From: Methylomonas sp.
GTDB lineage: Bacteria; Pseudomonadota; Gammaproteobacteria; Methylococcales; Methylomonadaceae
Reading direction: 5' to 3'
NCBI GenBank assembly: GCA_002929135.1
Contig: PESC01000054.1
Location: 62,001 to 126,000, forward strand
DNA: 64,000 nucleotides
In this document: positions 42,235-53,235 of the stretch, piece by piece
How positions within the stretch are numbered: position 1 is the stretch's first letter
How the letters are laid out: each line of letters opens with the position of its first letter
Notes under the pieces: generated by a model
The model's input: only the letters and a program-made list of their open reading frames with translations
Told to the model about the DNA's origin: nothing
Databases searched by the model: none
Position numbers and translations under genes: made by a program

Positions 42235-43092
42235 ATGACCGTCAAGTCGACAACCATCAAACACCTGCTGCTGGCGAGTGCGACATTCGGCGCCCTGCCA
42301 GCCTATGCCCAGGATCAATTCAGGGTCTGCGCCGACCCACTCAATCCGCCGTATTCAACCCAGGCACAAAGCGGTTACGAAAACAAAATCGCCGCACTGT
42401 TTGCCAGCCAGTTGGGCCAGGCGCTTTACTACTTCTGGCTGCCGGAACGTATCGGCTTCGTGCGTAACAGCCTGAAAAGCGAAAACGACGATGGCACGGG
42501 CTACAAATGCGATGTCATCATGGGTGTACCTGCCGGATATGACTTGACTGCCACCACCCAGCCTTATTTTCATTCGACCTATGTGCTGCTGATTGCCAAA
42601 GGCCGGGGCTGGGACGACATTGCCACAGCCGAACAGCTTGCACAGCTGCCGTTCGAACGACGCAAAAACATCAAGATCGCCATGTTCGACCGTGGCCCCG
42701 GCACCGAATGGCTGCAAAAACACGATTTACTCGAACAAGGCGTGCCGTATCAGAGCATGACCGGCGACGCCGAACATAACATCGCCATGCAGATCGAAAA
42801 CGATCTCAGCCGTGGCGTCATCGATATGGCTATTTTATGGGGGCCTATGGCGGCTTATGTGCAATCGAAACAGCCCAAAAACGAACTGATCGCCATTCCC
42901 ATGCAGTCATCGGAAGGGGTGCGATTCGATTTTTCGATCGCGATGGGGGTTCGTCAGGGGGATGACGAGCGCAAAAAACAACTCAATGCGCTGATCGACA
43001 AAAACCGCGATGAAATCGCCCGCATCATCACCGGTTACAACATTCCCTTGTTACCCATCCCGCCGCGCCATCCGCCGAAAGACGACGATTGA
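42235..43092 (+). CDS. Quinoprotein-dehydrogenase-associated periplasmic protein (MxaJ/XoxJ type)
   Basis: A 285-residue secreted protein with signal peptide LLLASATFGALPAYAQDQFR. The mature start FRVCADPLNPPYSTQAQSGYE and KCDVIMGVPAGYDLTATTQP are typical of the extracellular solute-binding-like proteins that accompany PQQ methanol dehydrogenases. MxaJ and XoxJ are thought to help activate the dehydrogenase rather than bind a transported solute. No mxaF, xoxF or cytochrome gene is adjacent, so it is an orphan copy, convergent with malQ. Confidence 0.87.
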   Translation: MTVKSTTIKHLLLASATFGALPAYAQDQFRVCADPLNPPYSTQAQSGYENKIAALFASQLGQALYYFWLPERIGFVRNSLKSENDDGTGYKCDVIMGVPAGYDLTATTQPYFHSTYVLLIAKGRGWDDIATAEQLAQLPFERRKNIKIAMFDRGPGTEWLQKHDLLEQGVPYQSMTGDAEHNIAMQIENDLSRGVIDMAILWGPMAAYVQSKQPKNELIAIPMQSSEGVRFDFSIAMGVRQGDDERKKQLNALIDKNRDEIARIITGYNIPLLPIPPRHPPKDDD

Positions 43093-43108
43093 TACACCTC
43101 AGGCGGCA

Positions 43109-44587
43109 TCAGGGATGCCGGTTCGACAGACGGATGAAATGCGCCAGACGGCCCACCTTGTCTTCGTCGAGCTGATTCCATGCAAACCGCCAGCGCCAGT
43201 TGCCTTCGACCGTGCCCGGCGTGTTCATCCGATGCGCACTGCCAAGACGCAAGACATCCTGCATAGGCACGATCGCCAGTGCCGCCACCGACATCATGGC
43301 TGTGTACACCAAGGCACACGGCATCGGCAGGCTGGACCAGCCCAACTGGTCGTAAACCCGGTGTTTGTCGGTATCGTTGAGCGCTTCGAACCAGCCCTGT
43401 GTCGTGTCGTTATCATGGGTACCGGTATACGCCACGCTGTTGGGCGTGTAGTTCATCGGCAGATACGGGTTGTTGCAATGGCCATCGAAAGCAAATTGCA
43501 GAATCTTCATGCCCGGCAGATTGAAGTCATCCCGCAAAGCCTCGACTCCATCGGTAATGATGCCCAAATCCTCGGCCACCAGACGCAGGTCGGGAAACTC
43601 GTTCTGAATCGCCTGTAACAAGGCGCCCCCGGGTGCTTGTACCCATTTGCCGTTGACGGCAGTGTCTTCGTTGGCCGGAATTTCCCAGGCCGCCTCCAAG
43701 CCACGAAAATGATCGATACGCAAAATATCGAACAGCTCGTACTGGCTTTCGATGCGATCCAGCCACCAGCGGAACTGCGTCTGCTCAAGGTATTGCCAGT
43801 CGTAATGCGGATTGCCCCAGCGCTGCCCGGTCGCCGAGAAATAATCGGGCGGCACACCGGCAACCACGGCCATTTCACCACTGTCGTCGAGCTTGAACAC
43901 GTCGCGGTTGGCCCAGACATCGGCACTGTCGTAGGACACGAAAATAGGGATGTCGCCGAAAATCATCACGCCTTTTTCGGCGGCATACGACTTCAGCTCA
44001 TGCCATTGTTTGAAAAACACATACTGTTCGAATTTGATGGCATCGATCACCGACTTCAGCAACTTACGCGATTGCCGCAACGCCTGGGGATGGCGCTGTT
44101 TGAGGGCGTCAGGCCATTGACACCAGCTTTTGTGGCCAAACAGATTGCGCAAGGCGACAAACAGCGAAAAATCATCCAGCCACCCGGCCTTGTCGGCGCA
44201 AAAGCGCTGATAATCGAGCCGGTCGGCATCGGATGCCAGTACCTCAAAGCCGGAAAAAGCCTTGGCAATCTGACAGCTTTTGCTGAACTCATAGCTGCCA
44301 TGGCAATCGGCGCACAATTCGTTCCGGCTCAACCAACCCTTTTCAACCAGCCAATTCAGACTAATCAGCGCCGGGTTGCCTGCGTGCGACGACAAACACT
44401 GGTACGGCGAGCCATCGCTATGCGGCATGGTCAGTGGCAATGTTTGCCAGACACTGGCACCGACATCGTGCAAAAAATTGACGAAGTTGAAGGCTTCGGC
44501 CCCCATATCCCCCGTATTGTCTGGCCCCGGCAAAGAGGTGACATGCAACAAAACACCGGCACGACGTTGGTTCAGGAAGGTACGCAT
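43109..44587 (-). CDS. malQ: 4-alpha-glucanotransferase
   Basis: A 492-residue GH77 enzyme. The N-terminus RRAGVLLHVTSLPGPDNTGD, the nucleophile region RIDHFRGLEAAWEIP (Asp), the acid/base LVAEDLG (Glu) and GTHDNDTTQGW are all present. It disproportionates linear maltodextrins formed during glycogen turnover and fits the nearby glgCBA genes. No strong ribosome site is visible at ATG 44587. Confidence 0.95.
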   Translation of the reverse strand: MRTFLNQRRAGVLLHVTSLPGPDNTGDMGAEAFNFVNFLHDVGASVWQTLPLTMPHSDGSPYQCLSSHAGNPALISLNWLVEKGWLSRNELCADCHGSYEFSKSCQIAKAFSGFEVLASDADRLDYQRFCADKAGWLDDFSLFVALRNLFGHKSWCQWPDALKQRHPQALRQSRKLLKSVIDAIKFEQYVFFKQWHELKSYAAEKGVMIFGDIPIFVSYDSADVWANRDVFKLDDSGEMAVVAGVPPDYFSATGQRWGNPHYDWQYLEQTQFRWWLDRIESQYELFDILRIDHFRGLEAAWEIPANEDTAVNGKWVQAPGGALLQAIQNEFPDLRLVAEDLGIITDGVEALRDDFNLPGMKILQFAFDGHCNNPYLPMNYTPNSVAYTGTHDNDTTQGWFEALNDTDKHRVYDQLGWSSLPMPCALVYTAMMSVAALAIVPMQDVLRLGSAHRMNTPGTVEGNWRWRFAWNQLDEDKVGRLAHFIRLSNRHP

Positions 44588-44689
44588 AGGGTTAAAGGAT
44601 TGATGCTTGTGAAAAGTAACTGCCCGAGGCGGCAGGATTCATGGCGGCTATCCCGCCGACAACAGGCTGACTTCGAACGCAACACGAGT

Positions 44690-45195
<506 letters not shown>

Positions 45196-45274
45196 GTGCG
45201 ATCTTGCGCGTGGTTACGCGCAAACACATGCAGACGGCAAAACCCAGCCCGACGCAGCACCGGGCACACAGCCC

Positions 45275-46555
45275 TCACCGGACGTAGTGCCGCCTTTGCC
45301 CCAGCATTTCGGCGGTTACCAGTACGACACCGCCTTCACTGACATAAAAGCGTTTTTCGTCTTCTGCCCGGTCTTCGCCGATCACCGTACCTTCAGGAAC
45401 CTGGCAGGCTTTTTCGATGATGGCTTTGGTGATGCGGCAATGGCGGCCAATGTTGACCTCGGGCAAAACCACCGAATCTTTCACCGTGCTGTAGGAATTG
45501 ACCCGCACCGACGAAAACAGCAGCGAATGTCGCACCGTCGCGCCCGAAATGACGCAGCCTCCCGATACCATGGAGTCGATGGCCTGACCGCGACGCTCGT
45601 CATCGTCGAACACGAACTTGGCGGGTGGTGTTTGGGCCTGATAGGTCCAGATCGGCCAGGCGTTGTCGTACAGATTCAAATTGGGTTTGACACCGATCAG
45701 TTCCATATTGGCCGCCCAGTAGGCATCGATGGTACCCACGTCGCGCCAGTAGCTTTGCTGGCCGCTTTGCAAGTCCAGGAACGGGTAGGCGTTGACGCGA
45801 TACTTGTGGATCACCGACGGAATGATGTCCTTGCCGAAATCGCGGCTCGAACCTTGGGTGTCGGCATCCTTGATGAGCTGTTCGAACAAAAAACCGGCAT
45901 TGAAGATGTAGATACCCATGGACGCCAGCGCCGTGTTGTCGCGGCCCGGCATCAGCGGCGGGTTTTCCGGTTTTTCAACGAAGGCGCGAACCCGGCGTTC
46001 GTCGTCGACATCCATCACGCCAAAAGCCTTGGCGTCTTCCAGTGGCACCTCGATGCAACCGATGGTCAGATCGGCACGGTTGGTAACGTGATCGACCAGC
46101 ATCGCCGAATAATCCATCTTGTAGATGTGGTCGCCCGCCAGCACCAGCACGAATTCGGGGTTGCGCGCCCGCAGAATGTCGATGTTCTGATACACCGCAT
46201 CGGCGGTGCCCTGATACCAGGAGTGTTCGTCATGTCGTTGCTGCGCCGGCATCAGGTCGACATATTCGCCGAATTCACCGCGCAAAAACCCCCATCCTTG
46301 CTGGATATGGCGAATCAGTGAATCGGCCTTGTACTGGGTCAGAATGCCGATCTTGCGGATGTCGGAATTGATGCAGTTCGACAGGGGGAAATCGATGATC
46401 CTGAACTTGCCGCCAAACGGCACGGCTGGTTTTGCGCGCCAGTCCGTCATGTCCTTCAATCGCGACCCCCGACCACCGGCCAGAATGAGTGCAATGGTAT
46501 TTCGGGTCAACTCGTTGACCGGTCTTTGAGGTCTTTGGGTATTGACATCCGTCAT
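45275..46555 (-). CDS. glgC: Glucose-1-phosphate adenylyltransferase
   Basis: A 426-residue ADP-glucose pyrophosphorylase. The nucleotide loop is [20 protein letters not shown], with [20 protein letters not shown] next to it, [11 protein letters not shown], and the Glc-1-P site VEKPENPP; a C-terminal beta helix follows. It makes ADP-glucose, the rate-limiting glycogen precursor. ATG 46555 has AAGGGGAT upstream; a longer frame lacks family similarity. It is divergent from glgB with a 222-nt shared promoter region. Confidence 0.96.
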   Translation of the reverse strand: MTDVNTQRPQRPVNELTRNTIALILAGGRGSRLKDMTDWRAKPAVPFGGKFRIIDFPLSNCINSDIRKIGILTQYKADSLIRHIQQGWGFLRGEFGEYVDLMPAQQRHDEHSWYQGTADAVYQNIDILRARNPEFVLVLAGDHIYKMDYSAMLVDHVTNRADLTIGCIEVPLEDAKAFGVMDVDDERRVRAFVEKPENPPLMPGRDNTALASMGIYIFNAGFLFEQLIKDADTQGSSRDFGKDIIPSVIHKYRVNAYPFLDLQSGQQSYWRDVGTIDAYWAANMELIGVKPNLNLYDNAWPIWTYQAQTPPAKFVFDDDERRGQAIDSMVSGGCVISGATVRHSLLFSSVRVNSYSTVKDSVVLPEVNIGRHCRITKAIIEKACQVPEGTVIGEDRAEDEKRFYVSEGGVVLVTAEMLGQRRHYVR

Positions 46556-46777
46556 GATGATCCCCTTGATTGAATGGTTATTGTTCTTGTCGACAAGACT
46601 CAAGCCTGATGGCCGGTGCGGATTAGTTTTGCATTCCACTTGCCGCACCACGCCATTATCGTTACTCTCTTCTGAAAAGTAAAAAGGCAAGTGGCCTGAC
46701 GTCTAATGGCGCTTTGGCTTGCAAAATGCAGCATCCCCATCACCACCGAATCAACAATAAACCAAAGGCCTTGCGAC

Positions 46778-48955
46778 ATGAACAAGCCAAGCAAAAAAAT
46801 CGCACTTGACCCTGATTTGATCCGCATCAGCGAAGCAAAGCACCACGACCCTTTCTCTGTTTTGGGCAAGCACGCCACCGCCGACGGTTTCGTGATTCGC
46901 GTTTACCTGCCCTACGCCGAGAGCGTGCGCATAGCCGAAGATGGCCCCGAGCTGACCCGCATACCGAACACCGATTTTTTCGAACACCGCACGAAAACCG
47001 ATAGCATACAAACGCCCTATCTTTTGACCTGGGAAGACAAGGACGGCAGCGAACATCAGAGACACGACCCTTACAGTTTCGGCCCCGTGATGTCGGATTT
47101 CGATCAATACCTGTTTGGCGAAGGCCGTCATTGGCATGCCTATCGAAAGCTTGGTTCGCACCTCCACAGCATTGATGACATCAGCGGCGTTTACTTCGCG
47201 GTGTGGGCACCCAATGCCGAGCGCGTCAGCGTCGTTGGCGACTTCAACCACTGGGATGGGCGCTGTAATCCCATGCGCAGTCTAGGCGGCAGCGGCATCT
47301 GGGAAATTTTCGTCCCCGGCCTGAAGGCCGGCTGTTTGTACAAATACGAACTGCTGAACCGGCAATCCGGCGCAATCCTGGTCAAAACCGACCCTTACGG
47401 CCAGCAATTCGAATTCCGTCCGCAAACCGCCGCCATGGTCACCGTTGAGGACAGCTACGCTTGGGGTGACGCCGACTGGGTTGAAAAACGCACCAGCCAC
47501 GACTGGCTGCATAAACCCATGTCGATCTATGAAGTTCACCTTGGTTCCTGGCAGCGCGACAGTCGCGGCAATTTCCTCAATTACCGCGAACTCGCCGATC
47601 AACTGGTCGAATACGTCAAGATGATGGGCTTTACCCACATCGAACTCATGCCGGTAACCGAGCATCCGCTCGACATTTCCTGGGGTTACCAGACCACCGG
47701 TTACTTCGCGCCAACCAGCCGCCATGGTACACCCGACGACTTTCGCTATTTCGTCGATCACTGCCACCAGAATGGCATCGGCATCATCCTCGACTGGGTG
47801 CCTGCGCACTTCCCCAAAGACAGCTTCGCCCTCGCCCGTTTCGACGGCACACCGCTTTACGAACACGAAGACCCGCGTAAAGGCGAGCACCGCGACTGGG
47901 GCACGCTGATCTACAACTACGGTCGCAACGAAGTCAAAAACTTCCTGCTGTCCAGTGCCTTCTTCTGGCTGGAGGAATTTCACCTCGACGGCCTGCGCGT
48001 CGATGCCGTGGCCTCGATGCTGTACCTCGATTATTCGCGCGATGCCAACGACTGGATACCCAATATGTACGGCGGCAACGAAAACCTGGAAGCCATCGAC
48101 TTCCTGCGCCACATGAATACCGTCACCCATGAACAGCACCCCGGCACCGTCATCCTCGCCGAAGAATCGACTTCCTGGCCGCAAGTCACCCGACCCACCT
48201 GGACCGGTGGCCTGGGTTTCTCGATGAAATGGAACATGGGCTGGATGCACGACATTCTGTGCTACATGCAGGAGGAGCCCATCCACCGCGCCTATCATCA
48301 CGACCAGCTCACCTTCGGCATGCTCTATGCCTTTACCGAAAACTTCGTGCTGCCGTTCTCGCACGATGAAGTGGTACACGGCAAAAATTCGATGCTCAAC
48401 AAGATGCCGGGCGATGAATGGCAACGCTTCGCTAATCTGCGCTTGCTGTACACCATGATGTTCACCTACCCTGGCAAGAAACTGCTGTTCATGGGCTGCG
48501 AATTTGGCCAGGGTACCGAGTGGAGCGTCAACCGGGTACTGGACTGGTACGTACTCGATTACGCCCATCATCGCGGCCTGCAAACCCTGGTCAGAGACCT
48601 CAACCACCTGTACACCCGACACACCGCGCTGTACTCCCACGACTTCGACCACCAGGGGTTCGAATGGATCGATTGCCACGACTACCAGCAATCGATCATC
48701 AGTTATCGCCGCAAATCCGGCGACGAAGAGCTGATCGTCATCCTCAACTTCACACCGGTACCGCGCGAAGGCTATCGCATCGGCGTACCGCGTGAGGGCC
48801 TCTATCACGAACTATTCAACTCCGACTCGCACTATTACGACGGCAGCAACATGGGCAATGGCCATGTCGTGTCCGAACCCATCCCCTGGATGAACTTGCC
48901 ACATTCCATTTTGCTCACCCTGCCACCCCTGGCCGGCATCATTCTGAAAAAGTAA
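46778..48955 (+). CDS. glgB: 1,4-alpha-glucan branching enzyme
   Basis: A 725-residue GH13 enzyme with N-terminal CBM48 modules ([37 protein letters not shown]). The catalytic core has [18 protein letters not shown] (nucleophile Asp), LAEESTSWP (acid/base Glu) and [12 protein letters not shown]. It introduces alpha-1,6 branches into glycogen. The ATG at 46778 follows the family start. glgA begins 15 nt after the stop. Confidence 0.96.
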   Translation: MNKPSKKIALDPDLIRISEAKHHDPFSVLGKHATADGFVIRVYLPYAESVRIAEDGPELTRIPNTDFFEHRTKTDSIQTPYLLTWEDKDGSEHQRHDPYSFGPVMSDFDQYLFGEGRHWHAYRKLGSHLHSIDDISGVYFAVWAPNAERVSVVGDFNHWDGRCNPMRSLGGSGIWEIFVPGLKAGCLYKYELLNRQSGAILVKTDPYGQQFEFRPQTAAMVTVEDSYAWGDADWVEKRTSHDWLHKPMSIYEVHLGSWQRDSRGNFLNYRELADQLVEYVKMMGFTHIELMPVTEHPLDISWGYQTTGYFAPTSRHGTPDDFRYFVDHCHQNGIGIILDWVPAHFPKDSFALARFDGTPLYEHEDPRKGEHRDWGTLIYNYGRNEVKNFLLSSAFFWLEEFHLDGLRVDAVASMLYLDYSRDANDWIPNMYGGNENLEAIDFLRHMNTVTHEQHPGTVILAEESTSWPQVTRPTWTGGLGFSMKWNMGWMHDILCYMQEEPIHRAYHHDQLTFGMLYAFTENFVLPFSHDEVVHGKNSMLNKMPGDEWQRFANLRLLYTMMFTYPGKKLLFMGCEFGQGTEWSVNRVLDWYVLDYAHHRGLQTLVRDLNHLYTRHTALYSHDFDHQGFEWIDCHDYQQSIISYRRKSGDEELIVILNFTPVPREGYRIGVPREGLYHELFNSDSHYYDGSNMGNGHVVSEPIPWMNLPHSILLTLPPLAGIILKK

Positions 48956-48970
48956 GCTGCGCTCATCGCC

Positions 48971-50404
48971 ATGAAAAAAATCCTGTTCGCGACCAGCGAA
49001 ACCCATCCTTTGATAAAAACCGGCGGCCTGGCCGATGTTGTCGGCAGTCTGCCACCCGCACTCAAACGCCTGGAGCAGGACGTGCGCATCGTGATGCCGA
49101 ATTACCACGACATCAAAAACTGCGAACCTGGCCGCTATGTTTGCACCATCCGCGTCAACAACAGCGATGTCAACCTGTTGGAAACCCGGCTGCCAGATAG
49201 CGACGTCATCGTCTGGCTGGTCGATTTCCCTGCTTTTTTCGGCACACCCGGCAACCCTTATCTCGACGACGACGGCAACCCCTGGGCCAACATCGGCGAC
49301 CGCTTCTCGTTGTTCTGCCGTATCGTCACGGAAATTGCGATGAATCGCGCCTATCTGGACTGGAAACCCGATGTCGTGCACTGCAACGACTGGCAAACCG
49401 GTCTGGTACCCGCCTTGCTGTCACTGGAAGAACACCGCCCGGCCACGGTGTTCACCATCCACAACATGGCCTATCAAGGCGTATTCCCCAGCGCGGCATT
49501 TACTCAGCTCAACCTGCCGGGTCAGCTCTGGCATCCCGATGGCCTGGAATACCACGGCATGTTGTCGTTCATCAAAGGCGGCATGAGCTACGCCGACCGC
49601 ATCACCACCGTCAGCCCGACCTACGCCAGGGAAATCCAGACACCGGAATTCGGTTACGGCCTTGAAGGCTTGCTGGCTTACCGACGAGATGACTTGTCCG
49701 GCATCATCAACGGCATTGACACCACGGTCTGGAACCCGGAAACCGATGGCTACATTCCCAATACCTATAGCAGCAAGACACTGGACGCCAAAGTCAACAA
49801 CAAAACCGCCTTGCAGGCACGGCTGGGCCTGACTGTCGACCCGGACGTCCCCCTGTTCGGCTTGATTGGCCGTCTGGTCGAGCAAAAAGGCATAGACCTG
49901 ATACTGGCCTGCCTGAAAGACATGGCCAACATGCCTTTGCAATTCGCCCTGCTGGGTAGTGGCGATAAAAGCATTCAGGTCAAGTTGCAGGATTTCGACC
50001 GCCTGTATCCCGACAAAATCTCGGTCACCATAGGTTACGACGAAAATCTGGCGCATCAGATCGAAGCCGGTGTCGACATCTTCCTGATGCCTTCGCGCTT
50101 CGAACCCTGCGGCCTGAATCAAATGTACAGTCAGCGCTACGGCACGCTGCCCATCGTTCGCAATACCGGCGGCCTAGCCGATACGGTAGTCGATACCCTG
50201 CCCGCCAGCATCCACAACAAAACCGCCAGCGGCTTTGTATTCAACGACGCCAGCCCCGGCGCCCTGCTGGAAGCGATCAAACGTTGCCTGGTACTGTACG
50301 CACAAAAACCGCTGTGGCGTCAGTTGCAGAAAAACGCCATGCAAAAAGACTTTTCCTGGCAGAGCAGCGCCAACCAGTATCTGACGCTATACCGTGAAAT
50401 CTAG
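48971..50404 (+). CDS. glgA: Glycogen synthase (ADP-glucose)
   Basis: A 477-residue GT5 enzyme. MKKILFATSETHPLIKTGGL contains the KTGGL ADP-glucose site; DVVHCNDWQTGLVP and the C-terminal PSRFEPCGLNQMYSQRYG are catalytic GT5 blocks. It elongates alpha-1,4 glucan from the ADP-glucose made by GlgC. It is cotranscribed with glgB, and its 3' end overlaps the next gene. Confidence 0.97.
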   Translation: MKKILFATSETHPLIKTGGLADVVGSLPPALKRLEQDVRIVMPNYHDIKNCEPGRYVCTIRVNNSDVNLLETRLPDSDVIVWLVDFPAFFGTPGNPYLDDDGNPWANIGDRFSLFCRIVTEIAMNRAYLDWKPDVVHCNDWQTGLVPALLSLEEHRPATVFTIHNMAYQGVFPSAAFTQLNLPGQLWHPDGLEYHGMLSFIKGGMSYADRITTVSPTYAREIQTPEFGYGLEGLLAYRRDDLSGIINGIDTTVWNPETDGYIPNTYSSKTLDAKVNNKTALQARLGLTVDPDVPLFGLIGRLVEQKGIDLILACLKDMANMPLQFALLGSGDKSIQVKLQDFDRLYPDKISVTIGYDENLAHQIEAGVDIFLMPSRFEPCGLNQMYSQRYGTLPIVRNTGGLADTVVDTLPASIHNKTASGFVFNDASPGALLEAIKRCLVLYAQKPLWRQLQKNAMQKDFSWQSSANQYLTLYREI

Positions 50405-51191
50405 CGTGAAATCCAGACGCTGGGTGTGGCTGCTGGCATGGGCGGTATCGCAAGTCATGGCCAGCGAGACCGTCATGGACATCATCGCCACGCAGAACCG
50501 TCCGGCAAGCGAAGTGGCTGCCCTGATCCAGCCCATGCTGGAGGCCGACGACCGCATCGTCGCCGATGGTTTCAACCTGATCATCAGAGCACCCGCCGAA
50601 CGCATCGAAGCCATTCGCCAACTGGTTCAGCAGATTGACAAGCGCCAGCGCAATCTGGTCATCACCGTCTTGCAAGACAGTCACAACAGCGCCGACGAAC
50701 TCAACGCCCGCGCCGCCATCGGCCTATCTGGCCAGGGTGTGCAGATGCGCGGTTTCGTAGCCGACACCCGCGACATCGACCAGCTACGAACTACGCAACA
50801 CATTCGCACCCTGGAAGGCCAGGCTGCCCACATTCGCGTCGGCCAGGTGCGCATGGTTGATCGGGTTGGCATTCAAGGTTTTCCCTTCCTCCATGCCATT
50901 CCTGGTGGCCAGCCGGTCGAAGCAAGCACCGGCTTTGCCGTCGTGCCCCGGCTCAGCGGCACACAAGATGTCATGATACACATCGCGCCGTGGTCAGACC
51001 GCTTCATGAGCAACGGGGCACTGGCGATACAAAGCGCACAAACCTCGCTACGTATCCGTCTGGGTGACTGGGTAGAACTCGGCGGCAGCGGCCAGCAAAC
51101 CAGCAGCCAGAATCAGGGACTCGACGGTTTCAACGCCACCACCGACATCGGTGCCCGCTACATCCTCATCAAGGTCGACCTGGCCGATTGA
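50394..51191 (+). CDS. Secreted secretin-N (NolW-like) domain protein
   Basis: A 265-residue protein with a signal peptide (WVWLLAWAVSQVMASET). Residues about 28-90 form a secretin N1/NolW-like domain: IIATQNRPASEVAALIQPML, a Gly-Phe-Asn-Leu-Ile-Ile strand and ERIEAIRQLVQQIDKRQRNL. The remainder is beta-rich with no secretin pore. It may be periplasmic and structural. A GTG at 50394 overlaps glgA by 11 nt; a second GTG at 50406 is an alternative. It has no obvious link to glycogen metabolism beyond cotranscription. Confidence 0.7.
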   Translation: MKSSVKSRRWVWLLAWAVSQVMASETVMDIIATQNRPASEVAALIQPMLEADDRIVADGFNLIIRAPAERIEAIRQLVQQIDKRQRNLVITVLQDSHNSADELNARAAIGLSGQGVQMRGFVADTRDIDQLRTTQHIRTLEGQAAHIRVGQVRMVDRVGIQGFPFLHAIPGGQPVEASTGFAVVPRLSGTQDVMIHIAPWSDRFMSNGALAIQSAQTSLRIRLGDWVELGGSGQQTSSQNQGLDGFNATTDIGARYILIKVDLAD

Positions 51192-51248
51192 ATTCGCGCA
51201 TGGGGTCGGCCTGACCTCAAGAGGCGCGGCACACGGCGCAAGCAATCC

Positions 51249-51299
51249 TCGTTCCACGCTCCGTGTGGGAATGCAGAGCGTCCCAAACGCAGAACGAGG
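51249..51299. repeat. Dispersed palindromic element, copy C
   Basis: Shares the CGTTCCACGCTCCGTGTGGG palindrome and GCAGAGCGTCCC tail with 10676-10748, with an internal deletion. It lies between the secretin-N-like gene and the outer-membrane protein gene. Confidence 0.7.
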
Positions 51300-51340
51300 G
51301 AGCCAGAGGCTAATAAAAGGGAGAGTGCTGAACGGTTACG

Positions 51341-52159
51341 TCAAAAGGTATAGATCAACCGGCAGCTGACATTCCACTGCGCAGTGCTGCCCTGGCTTTT
51401 CACCATGCCCGGGCCGAACTGCATGCTGATTCTGTCCGAATAGTTCCAGTGCAGTTGCGGGGTAACGGCAACATTCCACTGCCTGTCATCGAATTCGTTA
51501 TTGATTTCGATACCCAAGGCGCGGTTATCGTCCAGCGTGTAAAACAGGTTCAAATTGGCCAAACCGTACCCTGTCAGGTATTTGCCCAGATGATTACCAC
51601 GCAGACCCAGCATGTTGAGCGTACTCCAGCGGGCATTGAAGCGATAACCCGCGATGTACAAAACATCCGCCGAGTATTGAGCGCCGGTGACCAACGTAGC
51701 GCCTTCGGGTTCGATGTCGGCGTTATGCACCTGATCCTGCGACGGCAATACGTTGTGCTTCAGATGACGGCCTATGATTTGCCAGCCGTGGATGAACTGG
51801 CCATGGCGCCCCAACGTACCTTGCGCCGCGACCTTGTACTCTTCGATGACGGCATTCTGCATCGGTAATTCCAACTCAAAGGCCAGGCCATCCATGACGG
51901 CATACTCAATCTCCGGTGCCCATTCAACCTGATTGCTGCCCAGGCCGTGTATCGCCAGTGCATTGACTTCAAGCTCGCCCTGTGTCGCTCCCAGAGGTCT
52001 TACCAGGTCGAATGCCATGGGCTCGGGAATATGCAGGCCTTCTGCGCCCAAGGTGCCGTCGTCCTGGTCGATATCGTCATCAACATTGGCCCATACCGGG
52101 AATGTCGGCAGCATCAGGGCTGATGCAAGAGTCAGCATCGTGAGTGCTGTTCGAAACAT
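51341..52159 (-). CDS. Putative outer-membrane beta-barrel protein
   Basis: A 272-residue protein, not assigned to a family. A signal peptide (TLASALMLPTFPVWANVDDD) is followed by alternating amphipathic strands such as GLAFELELPMQNAVIEEYKV and YSADVLYIAGYRFNARWSTL, and the C-terminal Phe of LIYTF is a barrel-assembly signal. Together these suggest a 10-12 strand outer-membrane barrel. No transport substrate can be inferred. It is divergent from the PilZ gene at 52241. Confidence 0.65.
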   Translation of the reverse strand: MFRTALTMLTLASALMLPTFPVWANVDDDIDQDDGTLGAEGLHIPEPMAFDLVRPLGATQGELEVNALAIHGLGSNQVEWAPEIEYAVMDGLAFELELPMQNAVIEEYKVAAQGTLGRHGQFIHGWQIIGRHLKHNVLPSQDQVHNADIEPEGATLVTGAQYSADVLYIAGYRFNARWSTLNMLGLRGNHLGKYLTGYGLANLNLFYTLDDNRALGIEINNEFDDRQWNVAVTPQLHWNYSDRISMQFGPGMVKSQGSTAQWNVSCRLIYTF

Positions 52160-52240
52160 GGTGCTGTCCTTTTGAAGTTTTGACGCGGTGGTTGTACATC
52201 CTGCTTATACTTGCGCCGGTTCAAACAGGAGGCCATAGCC

Positions 52241-52606
52241 GTGGAAGTCGAAAAACGCAGCCGAAAACGCTTTTGTCCGCAGGGTATGCTGGCGCATATC
52301 GTCATCGAACCACCTCCCCCAGATGCCGCCATCCGGCTGGATGGCTGTGTCATCGACATGAGCTATGGCGGTATCCGGATTCGTCTGGACGAACCCTTTG
52401 CGCATGATTTCGACCAGGCCGGGCTGATGATTGCCATCCGCTTACCGGAATCGGGGGTCGAGGTGTTCATCCGTGGCTCGATCAAGCACGTTCACGATCA
52501 ACACCACTGCGGCGTACAGTACGCCGACTGCCTTAGCGAGACTGACATGGACGAGCTGATGTTCGAATGCGTCAAACTATCGCCGCAGGACACCTGTCAT
52601 GCGTAA
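52241..52606 (+). CDS. PilZ domain protein
   Basis: A 121-residue single PilZ domain. The c-di-GMP motifs are RSRKR (RxxxR) at residue 6 and DMSYGG (DxSxxG) near residue 38. GTG 52241 is chosen because CAGGAGG lies 8-9 nt upstream; ten codons of open frame before it lack such a site. The stop overlaps the next small gene by 8 nt. It probably senses c-di-GMP in the cytoplasm. Confidence 0.86.
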   Translation: MEVEKRSRKRFCPQGMLAHIVIEPPPPDAAIRLDGCVIDMSYGGIRIRLDEPFAHDFDQAGLMIAIRLPESGVEVFIRGSIKHVHDQHHCGVQYADCLSETDMDELMFECVKLSPQDTCHA

Positions 52607-52772
52607 GCTTGCAAACCTCTGGCGACGACTGAACGGCGACCTGGCCTATCAGAGCTATCTGGCGCACTGGCATGACCATCATGCCGCTTCAGGCCAGGCT
52701 CCCTTGACCCGCAAAGCCTTCTTCGCCGAAGAAACCCGGCGCAAATGGAATGGGATCAAACGCTGTTGTTGA
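52599..52772 (+). CDS. YbdD/YjiX family small protein
   Basis: A 57-residue protein reading MRKLANLWRRLNGDLAYQSY at the start, with LTRKAFFAEETRRKWNGIKR and a Cys-Cys C-terminus. The Tyr-x-x-Tyr near residue 20, the KAFF block and the terminal CC are the hallmarks of YbdD/YjiX, small proteins encoded after carbon-starvation pyruvate transporters (CstA, BtsT) in enterobacteria. Here no such transporter is adjacent; instead it is coupled to a PilZ gene. It ends one base before the convergent rnhA stop. Confidence 0.8.
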   Translation: MRKLANLWRRLNGDLAYQSYLAHWHDHHAASGQAPLTRKAFFAEETRRKWNGIKRCC

Positions 52773-52773
52773 A

Positions 52774-53235
52774 TTATCGGCTGTAAGACTTGGACTGAGT
52801 CATCAATTCGGCAACCGCCCGATTGGCTAGAGCGTCGGCCCGTTCGTTGCCTGGATCACCGGCATGGCCCTTTACCCAGTTCCAGGTTATGTCGTGGCCT
52901 TGGCGGGCGGCGTCGAGTCGGCGCCAGAGGTCGTCGTTTTTCACCGGCTGGTTGCCCGCCGTTTTCCAGCCGCGCTTTTTCCAGTTCACCATCCATTCGG
53001 TGATGCCTTGTAAAACGTATTTGGAATCGGTGTGCAATTTGACGCTGCATGGCCGTTTCAAGGCTTCCAGCGCCTGAATGGCGGCCATCAGCTCCATGCG
53101 GTTGTTGGTGGTTTGCGCTTCGCCACCGTGGAGTTGCTTTTCGCTGTCTTTGTAACGCAGAAACACGCCCCAGCCGCCCGGGCCCGGATTGCCTTTGCAG
53201 GCGCCATCGGTGTAGATCACCACGACATCAGTCAT
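52774..53235 (-). CDS. rnhA: Ribonuclease HI
   Basis: A 153-residue enzyme with the catalytic Asp10 ([11 protein letters not shown]), Glu48 (NRMELMA), Asp70 (HTDSKYV) and a later Asp in [10 protein letters not shown]. It removes RNA from RNA-DNA hybrids. Its ATG overlaps the methyltransferase stop by 8 nt, as in the yafS-rnhA pair of E. coli. Confidence 0.97.
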   Translation of the reverse strand: MTDVVVIYTDGACKGNPGPGGWGVFLRYKDSEKQLHGGEAQTTNNRMELMAAIQALEALKRPCSVKLHTDSKYVLQGITEWMVNWKKRGWKTAGNQPVKNDDLWRRLDAARQGHDITWNWVKGHAGDPGNERADALANRAVAELMTQSKSYSR

